A DNA stretch of 48,302 bases. Origin: Natronospirillum operosum (GTDB lineage Bacteria; Pseudomonadota; Gammaproteobacteria; Pseudomonadales; Natronospirillaceae). Below are positions 26,817 through 35,727 of the stretch, piece after piece. A program made the translations under genes and the position numbers. The stretch covers positions 1 to 48,302 of the forward strand of contig NZ_SRMF01000007.1 in assembly GCF_004768465.1 (NCBI RefSeq). The letters run 5' to 3'. Every line of letters starts with the position of its first letter. The stretch's first letter is position 1. The notes below the pieces were generated by a model. It was not told where the DNA came from. It worked only from the letters and a program-made list of their open reading frames with translations, and ran no database searches.

Positions 26817-26909
26817 AGTGAATTCCAACAGTGTCTTGAGTCTGCAGTGCGATAAATCAGCGGCTCAGCGAGCCCGCAGGCGCCGCTGAACCGCTGGTGG
26901 GACAGCCTG

Positions 26910-28163
26910 TTACCGGGCTGCGCGGACAGCCGCCGCCAGACGGTTGACTGCCTGGTCTTCAGTCATGCTGGTGCTGTTGAAGTAGGCGGTCACTACGTCA
27001 TAGATGGCGCCCTGGATGGACGACGTGGTGGACATGCCGTGCGCCATGGACGGTACCAGGCCTTCACCGGACTGCGAAGTCGCCAGGAAGGTCTCCATGG
27101 AGGCCTGGGCACACTCATCGAAGGTGCTCATGTCGTGGTCCAGACGAACCGGGATAGAGCCCTTGTTCTGGTTGAAGGTTTCCTGGAAGTCGCTGGACAG
27201 AACCAGGCGTGCCATGGTCTGTTGCGCTTCACGGTTGGCTTCAGTGCGCTGTTCGAACATGGCCAGCGAGTCCACGTTGTGGGTGAATGTACCTTCTGTA
27301 CCCGGGAAGGCGACACAGAGGTAGTCTTCACCGGCGGTCAGGCCAGCGGCAGTGAACTCACCCTTGGCCCAGTCGCCCATGAACTGCATGCCGGCTTCGC
27401 CACGGATGACCATGGAGGTGGCCTGATCCCAGTCGCGGCCCGGTGCGCCCTGGTCCAGATACTCGGTTACACGACGCAGGTGGGTAAAGGCTTCACGCAT
27501 GGCATCGCTGGTCAGAGCATCTTCGTCATGGTCGACAAAGGCGCGCGAGTACAGCTCGGGGCCACCGGTCGCCAGCACCAGAGATTCGAAGATGGTCGCG
27601 TCCTGCCAGGCCTGACCGCCGTGAGCGATGGCGGTATAGCCCGCTTCCTGCAACTGGTCAGCGGTTTCCCACAGCTCGTCCAGTGTGGTCGGTACGGAGG
27701 CACCGGCACTTGCCAATACTTCCGGGTTGATCCACATCCAGTTCACCCGGTGTACGTTGACCGGTACAGCCACATATTCACCGTTGTACTTCATGACGCT
27801 GGCCACTTCTTCGGGCAGGAAGTCATCCCAGCCATTGGCTGCAGCCACGTCGTCCAGGCTGGCCAGGAAGCCCAGATCACCCCATTCCTGAATTTCCAGG
27901 CCCTTGATCTGGGCCGATGCGGGCGGGTTGCCGGAAACGGCGCGCGCGCGCAGTACGGTCATGGCGTTTTCACCGGCACCCCCGGCAACGGAGAAGTCGG
28001 TCCAGGTGTGGCCTTCTTCTTCCACCATGTCACGCAGTACCGCGATGGCAGCGGCTTCGCCACCGGAAGTCCACCAGTGCAGTACTTCTACTTCACCGGC
28101 CATGGAGCCGCTGGCCAGGGTGCCGGCAATGGCCGCACCCAGCAGTGTTTTTTGGAATTTCAT
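26910..28163 (-). CDS. gtsA: Glucose/mannose-type ABC substrate-binding protein GtsA
   Basis: A 417-residue periplasmic binding protein with a signal peptide of about 22 residues (MKFQKTLLGAAIAGTLASGS). The mature start EVEVLHWWTSGGEAAA and the segments AVPVNVHRVNWMWINPE, AHGGQAWQD, MQFMGDWAKGEF, VAFPGTEGTFTHNVDSLA and NKGSIPVR closely match Pseudomonas GtsA, the glucose-binding protein of the gtsABCD importer. The ATG at 28163 precedes the signal peptide directly; longer in-frame starts would extend into the upstream intergenic region. Upstream lie the two-component genes (gtrS/gltR type) known to control this operon in Pseudomonas. Confidence 0.94.
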   Translation of the reverse strand: MKFQKTLLGAAIAGTLASGSMAGEVEVLHWWTSGGEAAAIAVLRDMVEEEGHTWTDFSVAGGAGENAMTVLRARAVSGNPPASAQIKGLEIQEWGDLGFLASLDDVAAANGWDDFLPEEVASVMKYNGEYVAVPVNVHRVNWMWINPEVLASAGASVPTTLDELWETADQLQEAGYTAIAHGGQAWQDATIFESLVLATGGPELYSRAFVDHDEDALTSDAMREAFTHLRRVTEYLDQGAPGRDWDQATSMVIRGEAGMQFMGDWAKGEFTAAGLTAGEDYLCVAFPGTEGTFTHNVDSLAMFEQRTEANREAQQTMARLVLSSDFQETFNQNKGSIPVRLDHDMSTFDECAQASMETFLATSQSGEGLVPSMAHGMSTTSSIQGAIYDVVTAYFNSTSMTEDQAVNRLAAAVRAAR

Positions 28164-28315
28164 TGTTCGATCCTCAGCATCATTTGTTGTTGTCATATGC
28201 AGCAGAGGCCCGTGTCGGTGCACTCTGCCCGGGCTGTTGCCCGTCACGTTCGGTGACGTGTCGAGCCGAATCTATGCTCTGTGGCCGGGTAATTCACGTA
28301 AGCAAGCGCAACCAA

Positions 28316-28426
28316 GTGTAACGGGTACACGGTGGCGCTGGTTCGGCAGTGCCTGTTTACGGGCCCTGCAGGGTCGGCTGATCGGCCCAATGTAACAGCC
28401 CTGTTACATTGGGTTGTCTGTGTAAC
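28316..28426. promoter_or_regulatory. Palindrome cluster upstream of gtsA with repeated TGTAAC
   Basis: The 275-base gap between the kinase gene and gtsA contains GTGTA-ACGGG-TACAC (28316-28330) and a 13-bp perfect inverted repeat with a 2-base loop (28386-28398 and 28401-28413, arm CCCAATGTAACAG). A further TGTAAC is at 28421. TGTAAC or its complement thus occurs four times in 111 bases. This looks like operator DNA, possibly for the adjacent response regulator. The 28-base palindrome lies 25-53 bases past the kinase stop, so a mRNA hairpin is the alternative. A separate hairpin, CGTCAC-GTTCG-GTGACG, is at 28242-28258. Confidence 0.6.
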
Positions 28427-28438
28427 ACTGTCGGGCCA

Positions 28439-29908
28439 TCATTCATGCGGCAGGATAATCTGCACCTCAAGCCCACGACCCATGGCGTTGCGCAGCCTGA
28501 TATCGCCGCCGTGGCTGTGCACAATGTTGCGCGCTATCGTCATGCCCAGCCCGGTACCGCCGGTGTGGCGGCTGCGGGAGCTCTCCAGGCGTACGAACGG
28601 ATCAAAGATGTGCTCCAGCTCCGATTCCGGCACCCCGGGGCCGTTGTCCACAATGGTGATGTGCACGGCCTCCGCCGAATTGTTGACCGACACCCAGGCT
28701 TCACTGCCGTAGAACACCGCATTGTGTATCAGGTTGGACAGGCAGCGCTTGAGCGCCACCGCCTTGCCGGCATAGGTGATGTCCTGCGGCATCTGCAATT
28801 CCACCGTGCGGCCGAGTACCGCCACCTCTTCCTGGATGGCTTCCAGCATGGGGCGCAGCCGCAATCGGGTGACCGGCTCGTGGATGTCGGTGCCCCGCGC
28901 CAGCTCCAGGGCGCCCTGCACCAGATGTTCCAGTTCATTGAGATCGCGGTTCAGACGCTCTCGCACCTCGGTATCTTCCAGCAGCTCGGCGCGCAGGCGC
29001 AGGCGGGTGATGGGGGTCTTCAGGTCATGCGAAATGGCGGAGAACAGCAGATCCCGGTCGTTGATAAAGGTCAGGATGCGGCGCTGCATCACGTTGAAGG
29101 CACGCGCCGTCTGCCGTACTTCAAAGGTGCCCGTTTCGGGTATGGGGTTCTGATGAATATCCCGCCCCAGGGCCATGGCGGCGTTGGACAGGGTGCGCAT
29201 GGGGCGGGTCAGCCAGCGTACGATGAACCAGCTGCACACCATCAGAATGGCGCCCAGTATCAGCGTGAATATGACCAGGTCCATGGTGAACAGTGAAATG
29301 CCCTCGGCCACATAGGGGTCGGGCAGCATCAGGCTGGCCAGATAGAGCCAGTCACCGTTCTGCATCTGCATCTGCGCCACCAGCACCGGGGCCGGCGGGT
29401 TCATGATCAGGTTGTTCTGCACCCAGCGTGAGGGCAGGTCGGAGAACAGCACGCCGGTATTGAACACGCGCAGCGTGTTGGGGTAGGCAAAATCAACCTC
29501 GATATCACCCACCCGCTGGCCCAGTCGCTCGCGGAAGGTGGCGCGGTAGGTGTCGATCAGGCGTTGTTTCAGCGGGTTGTCACGGATGCTTTCGTAATCC
29601 ACGTAGTCCGTATTCACGCTGAGAAAGAAACGACTGCCCCCCAGGTTGCGCTGCTGATCAATGATGATGTGCTGGAACTCGCGCGGCAGGCTTTCGAAAT
29701 AGGTGACGGTGGAGGCCATGGAAATGGCCAGATCCTGCACGCTGGCAATGGCATCAGCTTCCTTGCCGCTCTGGATGTACTGCATCCAGACCAGGGTCGC
29801 AATCAGAAAGGAACTGAATACTGCGGTGACGATGACCAGCAGCAGGCGGCCAAACAGCGACGACAGCGCCGACCGCAGGCGCTGCTGTACCCGGAACAGG
29901 GGCTTCAT
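28439..29908 (-). CDS. Sensor histidine kinase, probable partner of glucose-uptake response regulator (GtrS-like)
   Basis: A 489-residue membrane histidine kinase. Helices at about 20-42 and 210-235 flank a periplasmic domain of about 165 residues. A HAMP domain follows. The phosphoacceptor is His294 (FSAISHDLKTPITRLRLR), and the ATP-binding domain has its N box (NLIHNAVFYG), DNGPGVPE and GGTGLGMTIA. It overlaps the response regulator gene by four bases (ATGA). Its position directly upstream of gtsABCD resembles Pseudomonas gltR-gtrS, where the kinase senses 2-ketogluconate and related sugar acids. The ligand here cannot be read from sequence, so the gtrS name is withheld. Confidence 0.88.
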   Translation of the reverse strand: MKPLFRVQQRLRSALSSLFGRLLLVIVTAVFSSFLIATLVWMQYIQSGKEADAIASVQDLAISMASTVTYFESLPREFQHIIIDQQRNLGGSRFFLSVNTDYVDYESIRDNPLKQRLIDTYRATFRERLGQRVGDIEVDFAYPNTLRVFNTGVLFSDLPSRWVQNNLIMNPPAPVLVAQMQMQNGDWLYLASLMLPDPYVAEGISLFTMDLVIFTLILGAILMVCSWFIVRWLTRPMRTLSNAAMALGRDIHQNPIPETGTFEVRQTARAFNVMQRRILTFINDRDLLFSAISHDLKTPITRLRLRAELLEDTEVRERLNRDLNELEHLVQGALELARGTDIHEPVTRLRLRPMLEAIQEEVAVLGRTVELQMPQDITYAGKAVALKRCLSNLIHNAVFYGSEAWVSVNNSAEAVHITIVDNGPGVPESELEHIFDPFVRLESSRSRHTGGTGLGMTIARNIVHSHGGDIRLRNAMGRGLEVQIILPHE

Positions 29909-30639
29909 CCTGCGGCCTCGACATCGGTGGTCAGGATATAACCCTGGCCGCGCACGGTGCGGATCAGCTGCGGTGAACGACCGTCGTCATTCAGCTTGTG
30001 GCGCAGGCGGCTGATCTGCACATCGATGCTGCGATCATAGGGGCTGAGCTCACGCCCCTTGAGGCGCTGAAACAGGGACTCGCGGCTGATGATCTCGCCG
30101 GGATGCTGCAGAAATATCTGCAACAGATCATAGTCGGCACCATTGAGGGCAATCACCTCGCCGCGGTCGTGCCGCAGTTGCCGCTTCTGCACATCAAGCG
30201 TCCAGACCCCGAAACTCAGTTGCTCCGCCCGGGGCGGTGCATTCTGCTGACGGTCTTCCAGGCGCCGCATGACGGCCTTGATGCGAGCCAGCAGTTCACG
30301 CGGGTTGAACGGCTTGGTCATGTAGTCGTCGGCGCCGAGTTCCAGGCCGATAATGCGGTCGGTCTCGTCCGAGCCTGCGGTCAGCATGATGATGGGAATG
30401 TCCGAATGGGCGCGCAGCTTCTTGCACAGGGTGAAGCCGTCGTCGCCGGGCATCATGATGTCGAGCACGATCAGATCGATCTCGTTCCGGTCCAGGCGCG
30501 CCATCATCTGCTCCCCGTTGTGGGCCGACGACACGCGGAACTGGTTGCGGGTCAGATAGGCATCCAGCAACTGGGTGATTTCCCGGTCGTCATCAACGAC
30601 CAGAATGTGAGTCTGGGTGGTGCGGGTATCCATCATCAT
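29905..30639 (-). CDS. OmpR-family response regulator, probable GltR-like regulator of glucose uptake
   Basis: A 244-residue response regulator. The receiver domain (about 10-128) has the acidic triad DDD (16-18), phosphoacceptor Asp60 (LIVLDIMMPG), Thr in MLTAG and Lys in YMTKPF. The C-terminal winged helix is of the OmpR type (ISRESLFQRLKGRELSPYDRSIDVQISRLRHKL). The start is one of three consecutive ATG codons (30639, 30636, 30633); none has a strong ribosome site. It is divergent from cyaA and overlaps the downstream kinase. Likely targets are gtsABCD and perhaps itself. Confidence 0.9.
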   Translation of the reverse strand: MMMDTRTTQTHILVVDDDREITQLLDAYLTRNQFRVSSAHNGEQMMARLDRNEIDLIVLDIMMPGDDGFTLCKKLRAHSDIPIIMLTAGSDETDRIIGLELGADDYMTKPFNPRELLARIKAVMRRLEDRQQNAPPRAEQLSFGVWTLDVQKRQLRHDRGEVIALNGADYDLLQIFLQHPGEIISRESLFQRLKGRELSPYDRSIDVQISRLRHKLNDDGRSPQLIRTVRGQGYILTTDVEAAG

Positions 30640-30714
30640 GGTTTTTATTGTCAAATGAGCCGCTACACTATAGAACAACAGCCCTCATTGTCCCAACTTC
30701 CGGCGCCTATCGCT

Positions 30715-33633
30715 ATGGCAGCAGAGACACCCCAGCCCAGCACGGATCTGGAACTGGACATCCAGACCATCAATCTGCTGCGCCAGCGCTTTCTGGAAGT
30801 GCAGGCGGGCAGGCTGGCGCGCGTGCGTCACGGGCTGCAGCATCAGCAGCAGATCTGCGTCAACCTGCTGCCGCTGCTGCTGCATATCAGTGATTCTACC
30901 CTGCCCGGATTCAATGCCGAGGATACGCCGGCCGGCATCAGCGGTTACAGTCCCGACCCGCAGACCCTGAAGTTGGCGCGCCAGTACAGCCGGCAGTTTT
31001 CCGGCCATGCGCCGCCGCGACACTTGGCGCCGGATATCGTGGCGCTGTTCTTCATGGGCAGCTCGGGCAGCATTGCCCAGTCGGTGCGCAGTGATCTGGA
31101 TCTGTGGGTCTGCTATCGCAGCCATATCACCGACGCGGCACTGGCCCAGTTGCAGGACAAGTGCGAGCGCATCGAGGCCTGGGCCAGACGCTACAACCTG
31201 GAGTTGCACCTGTTCCTGATGAATGCCGACAGCTTCCGGGGCGGTGAGCGGGAAACCCTGAACGGGGAGTACTGCGGCAGTTCGCAGCACTACCTGCTGC
31301 TGGATGAATTCTATCGCACCGGTATCCATCTGGCCGGCGCCACACCCGCTTGGTGGTATGTGCCGCCGCATCTGGAACATCGCTACGACGAGGTGGTGGC
31401 CGAGCTGTACCGGTCCGGCAAGGTGCAGGAGCACAGCGTGGTCGACTTCGGCCGCATCGACCATATGCCGCTGGGTGAATTTCTGGGTGCCGCCATGTGG
31501 CAGCTCTACAAGGGTATCGACTCGCCCTGGAAGTCGCTGCTCAAACTGCTGCTGCTGGAATGCTATCTGCACGACGAACAGAAAAGTCGTGGCATGCTGT
31601 GCCAGGAGTTCAAGCAGCACATTTATGAAGACGAACCGGTGCTGGACGTCCTCGACCCCTACATCATGATGTACCGGCGGCTCGAGCTCTATCTGGAAGA
31701 AAAGGGCCAGCCGGCCCGGCTGGAGCTGGTGCGTCAGTGTCTGTATCAGAAAATCGGCATAGCGCTCAGTCGACCACTCAGCCGCGGCCGCACCACCTGG
31801 CGCCGTGAACTGCTGACCAACCTGGTGCGTGAGTGGGACTGGAGCGGCGGCGAGCTGGCGCTGCTCGACCAGCGCGACAACTGGGGCATCGAACAGGCGC
31901 TGGCCGAACGCCAGTCCATCATGCGCGAATTCACCCAGAGCTACCGCAACATGTCCCGCTTTGCGCAGGAACTGGGCGGGCAGGCCGTCATGACACGCGC
32001 CGACATGCTGGTGCTGGGGCGCAAACTGCACGCCTCCTTTGACCGCAAGCCGGGCAAGATCGACATCATCAACGAGGACACCGCGCCCAACCTCAGCCAG
32101 GAAAAAATCACCCTGCACCAGCTGGCCACCCGGGAACAGGGGCAGTACCTCTGGGCCGCCTATGTGGACCTGCCGACGACCCGCCTGGACAAGTATCCGC
32201 CACCGCTGAAACAGGCCCGGGGCTTTATCGAGGTGTTGCTCTGGTGCCATCTCAACGGGCTGCTGACCGGGCACCTGCATGTGCCGGTCTATACCCAGCG
32301 CTCGCACCTGATCGATTTTGAAGTCAAGGAGCTGATGTCCACCTTCCGGCAGTCCCTGCCGCACCCGATGCCGTCGGCCCCGCAGCAGGCCTTCCGCAAG
32401 CCGTCGCGCATCGAAAAGATCATGCTGTACGTCAATGTGGGGGTGGACCCCATGTCGTCGCTGTCGCGGCGCGGGTTGCAGAAGATATCCAGTCGGATCG
32501 ATTCGCTGGACTACAGTGCGCTGGGGGAAAATCTGGTTCGCACTCTGGATATGGTTTCGGTCAGCAACTGGCATGAAGTGGTCTGTACCCGCTACAGCAC
32601 GAACGACGCCCTGGTGCAGATGCTGCAGGCGCTGTTCACGCGGCTGCACCGTCAGCCCGAGGCGCCGGTGCCCGAGATCGAAGTGCACTGCTTCTGCCCC
32701 AGCCGCGCCACGGCCACAGCGCAGCGGGTACAGGAGTTGCTGCACGACATGCTGGATATCTATTGCCGACAGCCGGAAGCCGAGGATTGCCGGTACCTGA
32801 TGCGTATCGAGCAGACCTATTACCTGTGCCAGTTCAGCGAAGGTCGCTTCTATGCCGAGGCCGGTGACGGGCTGCGTCAGCTGTACCCCATGCTGGCGCG
32901 CGAACAGCGCCGGTTCAGCCCGCTGGTGCTGGATCGCAACGCCATGCACCGCAACCCGGCGCTGCGGCTGATCCTGGAAATGGCCAAGCCCGGCCAGATC
33001 ATGGTCTGCTTCCAGGCCGACAGCCGACACATTGCCTACTGGGTGACCGATGAAATGGGCTCAATGTTCCATGCCAGGGTGCCCAACCACGGCGTGAGCA
33101 ACCTGCTCAATCATCTCTATCGTTTCCTGCGCAATGTCGAACTGCAGCAGATGACCGCCGGCGGCAACGAGATTGACCTGGACCTGATTCTGTCCCGCCG
33201 GCGCATCCACTTTTTTCAGCTCAAGCGACCTACCGTCAAGCGGCCACCGCAGTTGCTGCACTGGCCCGGTGCCGAAGACGATGAGCTGGACGCTATCCGC
33301 CTGCAGGTCATGCTGCATCGCAGCCTGAAGGAAGAGCTGCACTACCAGATCTATGTGGGCCAGGAAGAATTCAGCTCGCTGGTGCTGGGCCCGGACCTGT
33401 TCCCGCAGGTAGTGGAGCGCATCATGGAATTGCGCGCAGACAATGCCCGCTACCCCTGCTATATCAGCGACCTGCGTTTTTCGGAGGAACTGCTGGCCGG
33501 TTTCTTCGATGGCAATGCGCAAACCGTGCACTACCTGCAATACAAGCAGCGCCTGGAACGGCGCCTCAACCACTATCTCAACCCGCCCGCACCGGAACCG
33601 GACTCAGAAGCCGGCACCCGTCCCGACAACTGA
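30715..33633 (+). CDS. cyaA: Class I adenylate cyclase CyaA
   Basis: A 972-residue cytosolic adenylate cyclase of the enterobacterial/pseudomonad class I. The nucleotidyltransferase signature MGSSGSIAQSVRSDLDLWVCY is at about 114-134. LLLDEFYRTGIHLAG, LWQLYKGIDSPWKSLLKLLLLE and SYRNMSRFA follow as in E. coli CyaA. It makes cAMP for CRP, which usually governs sugar and glycerol operons. The start is uncertain: ATG 30715 leaves a 75-base gap to the divergent response regulator gene, while ATG 30655 would add 20 residues and leave only 15 bases. Neither has a clear ribosome site. Much longer in-frame readings upstream overlap the regulator gene and are not real. Confidence 0.95.
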   Translation: MAAETPQPSTDLELDIQTINLLRQRFLEVQAGRLARVRHGLQHQQQICVNLLPLLLHISDSTLPGFNAEDTPAGISGYSPDPQTLKLARQYSRQFSGHAPPRHLAPDIVALFFMGSSGSIAQSVRSDLDLWVCYRSHITDAALAQLQDKCERIEAWARRYNLELHLFLMNADSFRGGERETLNGEYCGSSQHYLLLDEFYRTGIHLAGATPAWWYVPPHLEHRYDEVVAELYRSGKVQEHSVVDFGRIDHMPLGEFLGAAMWQLYKGIDSPWKSLLKLLLLECYLHDEQKSRGMLCQEFKQHIYEDEPVLDVLDPYIMMYRRLELYLEEKGQPARLELVRQCLYQKIGIALSRPLSRGRTTWRRELLTNLVREWDWSGGELALLDQRDNWGIEQALAERQSIMREFTQSYRNMSRFAQELGGQAVMTRADMLVLGRKLHASFDRKPGKIDIINEDTAPNLSQEKITLHQLATREQGQYLWAAYVDLPTTRLDKYPPPLKQARGFIEVLLWCHLNGLLTGHLHVPVYTQRSHLIDFEVKELMSTFRQSLPHPMPSAPQQAFRKPSRIEKIMLYVNVGVDPMSSLSRRGLQKISSRIDSLDYSALGENLVRTLDMVSVSNWHEVVCTRYSTNDALVQMLQALFTRLHRQPEAPVPEIEVHCFCPSRATATAQRVQELLHDMLDIYCRQPEAEDCRYLMRIEQTYYLCQFSEGRFYAEAGDGLRQLYPMLAREQRRFSPLVLDRNAMHRNPALRLILEMAKPGQIMVCFQADSRHIAYWVTDEMGSMFHARVPNHGVSNLLNHLYRFLRNVELQQMTAGGNEIDLDLILSRRRIHFFQLKRPTVKRPPQLLHWPGAEDDELDAIRLQVMLHRSLKEELHYQIYVGQEEFSSLVLGPDLFPQVVERIMELRADNARYPCYISDLRFSEELLAGFFDGNAQTVHYLQYKQRLERRLNHYLNPPAPEPDSEAGTRPDN

Positions 33634-33706
33634 TCGCGCTACCATGCTTCATCAGGCCGAACAGTCGGCTATACTGGCCAGAGTCATGCCTCGAAGGATG
33701 GGAACC

Positions 33707-34138
33707 ATGAGCGGAGACACACTGGATTTCGGTTTTCGGACCTGGCTGGCCATTGGTGCCGGCGGTTTGGCCAGCTTCATGCTGGGTGCACTGTGGTACA
33801 TGTTGCTGTTCAGCAAACCCTGGGTTGCAGCGACCGGACGCAACCCGGAGGAGTTTGGCGAAGGGCCCGGCCCCATCATGTTGCTGACGCTGGCCGGCGC
33901 CATAATCTCGACCGCAGTGCTGGCGGTGGTGTATCAGTGGAGTGGCGGCGGCAGCGTGCTGCACGGCATGGGTATCGGCGCTCTGCTCGGGGTCGGGGTC
34001 GCCGCTGTCGAAACCCTGAAAAAGGCCGTCTACAACTATGATGAGCGCACCCGGCCCTGGCCGCTGTTTGCTGTTGATGCGGGCTATGCGGTGGCCGGTT
34101 TGGTGCTGGCCGGGGCAGTCTACGCCCTGATTGCCTAG
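33707..34138 (+). CDS. DUF1761-family small integral membrane protein
   Basis: A 143-residue protein with four likely membrane helices (about 13-34, 55-75, 82-102 and 122-142). The segment LGALWYMLLFSKPWVAATG is typical of DUF1761, a family of unknown function. The ATG at 33707 has AAGGA 8 bases upstream. An in-frame ATG at 33686 would add seven residues. It ends where the AraC-type regulator gene begins, so the two may be co-transcribed. Confidence 0.82.
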   Translation: MSGDTLDFGFRTWLAIGAGGLASFMLGALWYMLLFSKPWVAATGRNPEEFGEGPGPIMLLTLAGAIISTAVLAVVYQWSGGGSVLHGMGIGALLGVGVAAVETLKKAVYNYDERTRPWPLFAVDAGYAVAGLVLAGAVYALIA

Positions 34139-34154
34139 CGCGGGTGCATCTGCA

Positions 34155-35015
34155 GTGACTGCCCCGGCTCCCCAGGCACCCGTGTACTCATGGAAAACGC
34201 GCCCCCTGAACCCGCAGGTGGCCCGGTACGTTGCCTGGTACTGGTGTGTACGCACTGCCGGTCATGGGCAGACTTCGTGCGCGAACCCGTTGCTGACCCC
34301 TTCACCCTACGCCCATTGTGTCCTTGCACCGCCGGACCAGCCCTTTGCCTATGAATGCAATGGCAAACTGGTCTCCGGGCAGGGGTCGCACTGTCTGCTG
34401 CCGAGCCCGTTACCGGTGACCCTGCGGGATGAAGCAGACTTTGTCAGAGTCGGCATCACTTTCAAGGCCGGAGCGCACTGGGCTCTGTTCGGCGACTCGT
34501 CTCGGGCTGCAAGAGTGCCGGTGGTCATCGAGATGGCGCTGCTGCAAGCACTGGATGTGGACGCTCTGCTGGCCGACAGCGACTGGCCCCAAAAGATTGC
34601 CGAGCATCTGGATCGCAGCCTGATGCCCTGGCTGGAGCGGCCCCGGCGCCACCACTATCTGAGTATCGTCCTGGGAGCCGTCGACCTGATTGGCGAAACG
34701 TTCGGAGCAGTGGACAAGTCGCAGGTGTCAGCCCGACTGAACTGCTCGGTCAGAACGCTGGAGCGCGCCATGCTGAAGGTGCTCGGTATTACCTTCCGGC
34801 AATACCGGAGCATGATCAGAATGCAGGGCCTGGTCGAACACATGCAGTTGCAGCAGCAGGCCTGTAACTGGACCGATATGGCCTTTCAGTTCGGCTTCAG
34901 TGATCAGCCGCACATGATTCGCCGCATGCGCGGATTTGTCGGTTGCACCCCGACGGACTATCAGGTGCGCCGGCATCTGGTAGAGGATGTCTACGGCCAT
35001 TTCTCAGACCGCTGA
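34155..35015 (+). CDS. AraC-family transcriptional regulator
   Basis: A 286-residue protein with a divergent N-terminal cupin-like effector domain (about 1-160) and a C-terminal double helix-turn-helix of the AraC type (about 180-270). The second helix-turn-helix carries ACNWTDMAFQFGFSDQPHMIRRMRGFVGCTPTDY. The effector is unknown. The start is unclear. GTG 34155 follows a weak GGGTG site. TTG 34131 would overlap the upstream gene by 8 bases and add eight residues. It may control the flanking DUF1761 or acetyltransferase gene. Confidence 0.85.
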   Translation: MTAPAPQAPVYSWKTRPLNPQVARYVAWYWCVRTAGHGQTSCANPLLTPSPYAHCVLAPPDQPFAYECNGKLVSGQGSHCLLPSPLPVTLRDEADFVRVGITFKAGAHWALFGDSSRAARVPVVIEMALLQALDVDALLADSDWPQKIAEHLDRSLMPWLERPRRHHYLSIVLGAVDLIGETFGAVDKSQVSARLNCSVRTLERAMLKVLGITFRQYRSMIRMQGLVEHMQLQQQACNWTDMAFQFGFSDQPHMIRRMRGFVGCTPTDYQVRRHLVEDVYGHFSDR

Positions 35016-35098
35016 ACTGTCGCGTTGGTTCAATACCCGGCCCCGGACACTCGATACAGTGTGGCCCTCATCACAACAGCGACAGCAAAGGGGTCGAC

Positions 35099-35536
35099 AT
35101 GATCAGAGCTTTCACGGAAACCGATATGGACGCCGTGCTGCGCATCTGGCTGGATGCATCCATCATCGCGCATGATTTCATCGACAGCAGTTACTGGACG
35201 TCAAAGGTCGAGGACATGCGTACCCTCTATATTCCGGCCGCACAGACCCAGGTGTATGACGATGGACAGATCAGAGGGTTCTTCTGTCTGCACGAGCAGA
35301 GCCTGGCGGCGCTGTTCGTGGCCCCGGAGGATCAGGGCCGGGGGATAGGCCGGCAGCTGATCCACAGAGCCATCGAGCTGGCGCCGAACCTGGATCTGAC
35401 GGTGTACCGGGAAAACCGGAAAACGATCCGCTTCTACGAACAGTGCGGGTTCAGCGTGCAGCATGAGGTGATGGACGCGGAAACCGGGCAACCGGAGCTG
35501 TTCATGGTGTTGAGCGCTGGTGCGTCCGGGCGCTGA
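35099..35536 (+). CDS. GNAT-family N-acetyltransferase (YjaB/YiaC-like)
   Basis: A 145-residue acetyl-CoA-dependent acetyltransferase. The acetyl-CoA binding motif A is clear (LFVAPEDQGRGIGRQLIHRA, about 72-91), as is the C-terminal YRENRKTIRFYEQCGF segment. The N-terminus (IRAFTETDMDAVLRIWLDAS-IIAHDFI) resembles the E. coli YjaB/YiaC type. The substrate, a protein lysine or a small amine, is unknown. An AAAGGGG site precedes the ATG. Confidence 0.87.
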   Translation: MIRAFTETDMDAVLRIWLDASIIAHDFIDSSYWTSKVEDMRTLYIPAAQTQVYDDGQIRGFFCLHEQSLAALFVAPEDQGRGIGRQLIHRAIELAPNLDLTVYRENRKTIRFYEQCGFSVQHEVMDAETGQPELFMVLSAGASGR

Positions 35537-35565
35537 ATTCAGTATACTGGCGCTGTATTCTGAAT
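35537..35565. promoter_or_regulatory. Dyad overlapping the probable lptM-lysA promoter
   Basis: Arms ATTCAGTATAC (35537-35547) and GTATTCTGAAT (35555-35565) match in 10 of 11 positions as an inverted repeat. The left arm contains a TATACT -10-like box (35543-35548). A good -35 was not found. An operator over the promoter is the simplest reading. Confidence 0.45.
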
Positions 35566-35583
35566 CCGCGACCGGAGCACCCC

Positions 35584-35724
35584 ATGCGTTGCCGCCTGAC
35601 TGCTTTATTGTGGGTCACCCTGATGCTGGCGGCCTGCGGTTACAAGACGGATCTGACCCTGCCTGAAGAAGAGGCCCGAGCCACGCCTGTCATTCCCGTC
35701 ACTGAAGCCCGGATGAAGTCCTGA
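35584..35724 (+). CDS. lptM: Small lipoprotein LptM (LppL/YifL-like)
   Basis: A 46-residue lipoprotein. The signal sequence ends in the lipobox LAAC (Cys18 lipidated), followed by GYKTDLTLPEE, the conserved LptM motif. In E. coli LptM binds the LptDE lipopolysaccharide translocon and assists its disulfide maturation. Its place immediately before lysA-dapF is conserved in many gammaproteobacteria. A GGAG site precedes the ATG, and lysA starts three bases after the stop. Confidence 0.88.
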   Translation: MRCRLTALLWVTLMLAACGYKTDLTLPEEEARATPVIPVTEARMKS

Positions 35725-35727
35725 TTG

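Noticed and set aside
28242-28258. CRP binding site near gtsA
   Set aside because: CGTCAC-GTTCG-GTGACG is a hairpin with the wrong half-site order and spacing for TGTGA-N6-TCACA. No convincing CRP site was found in the window.
29998-30714. Long in-frame upstream extension of cyaA
   Set aside because: It overlaps the response regulator gene on the other strand and class I cyclase homology begins only near 30745.
30685-33030. 781-codon minus-strand open frame inside cyaA
   Set aside because: Fully antisense to a strongly conserved class I cyclase, His/Gln-rich low-meaning translation, no ribosome site.
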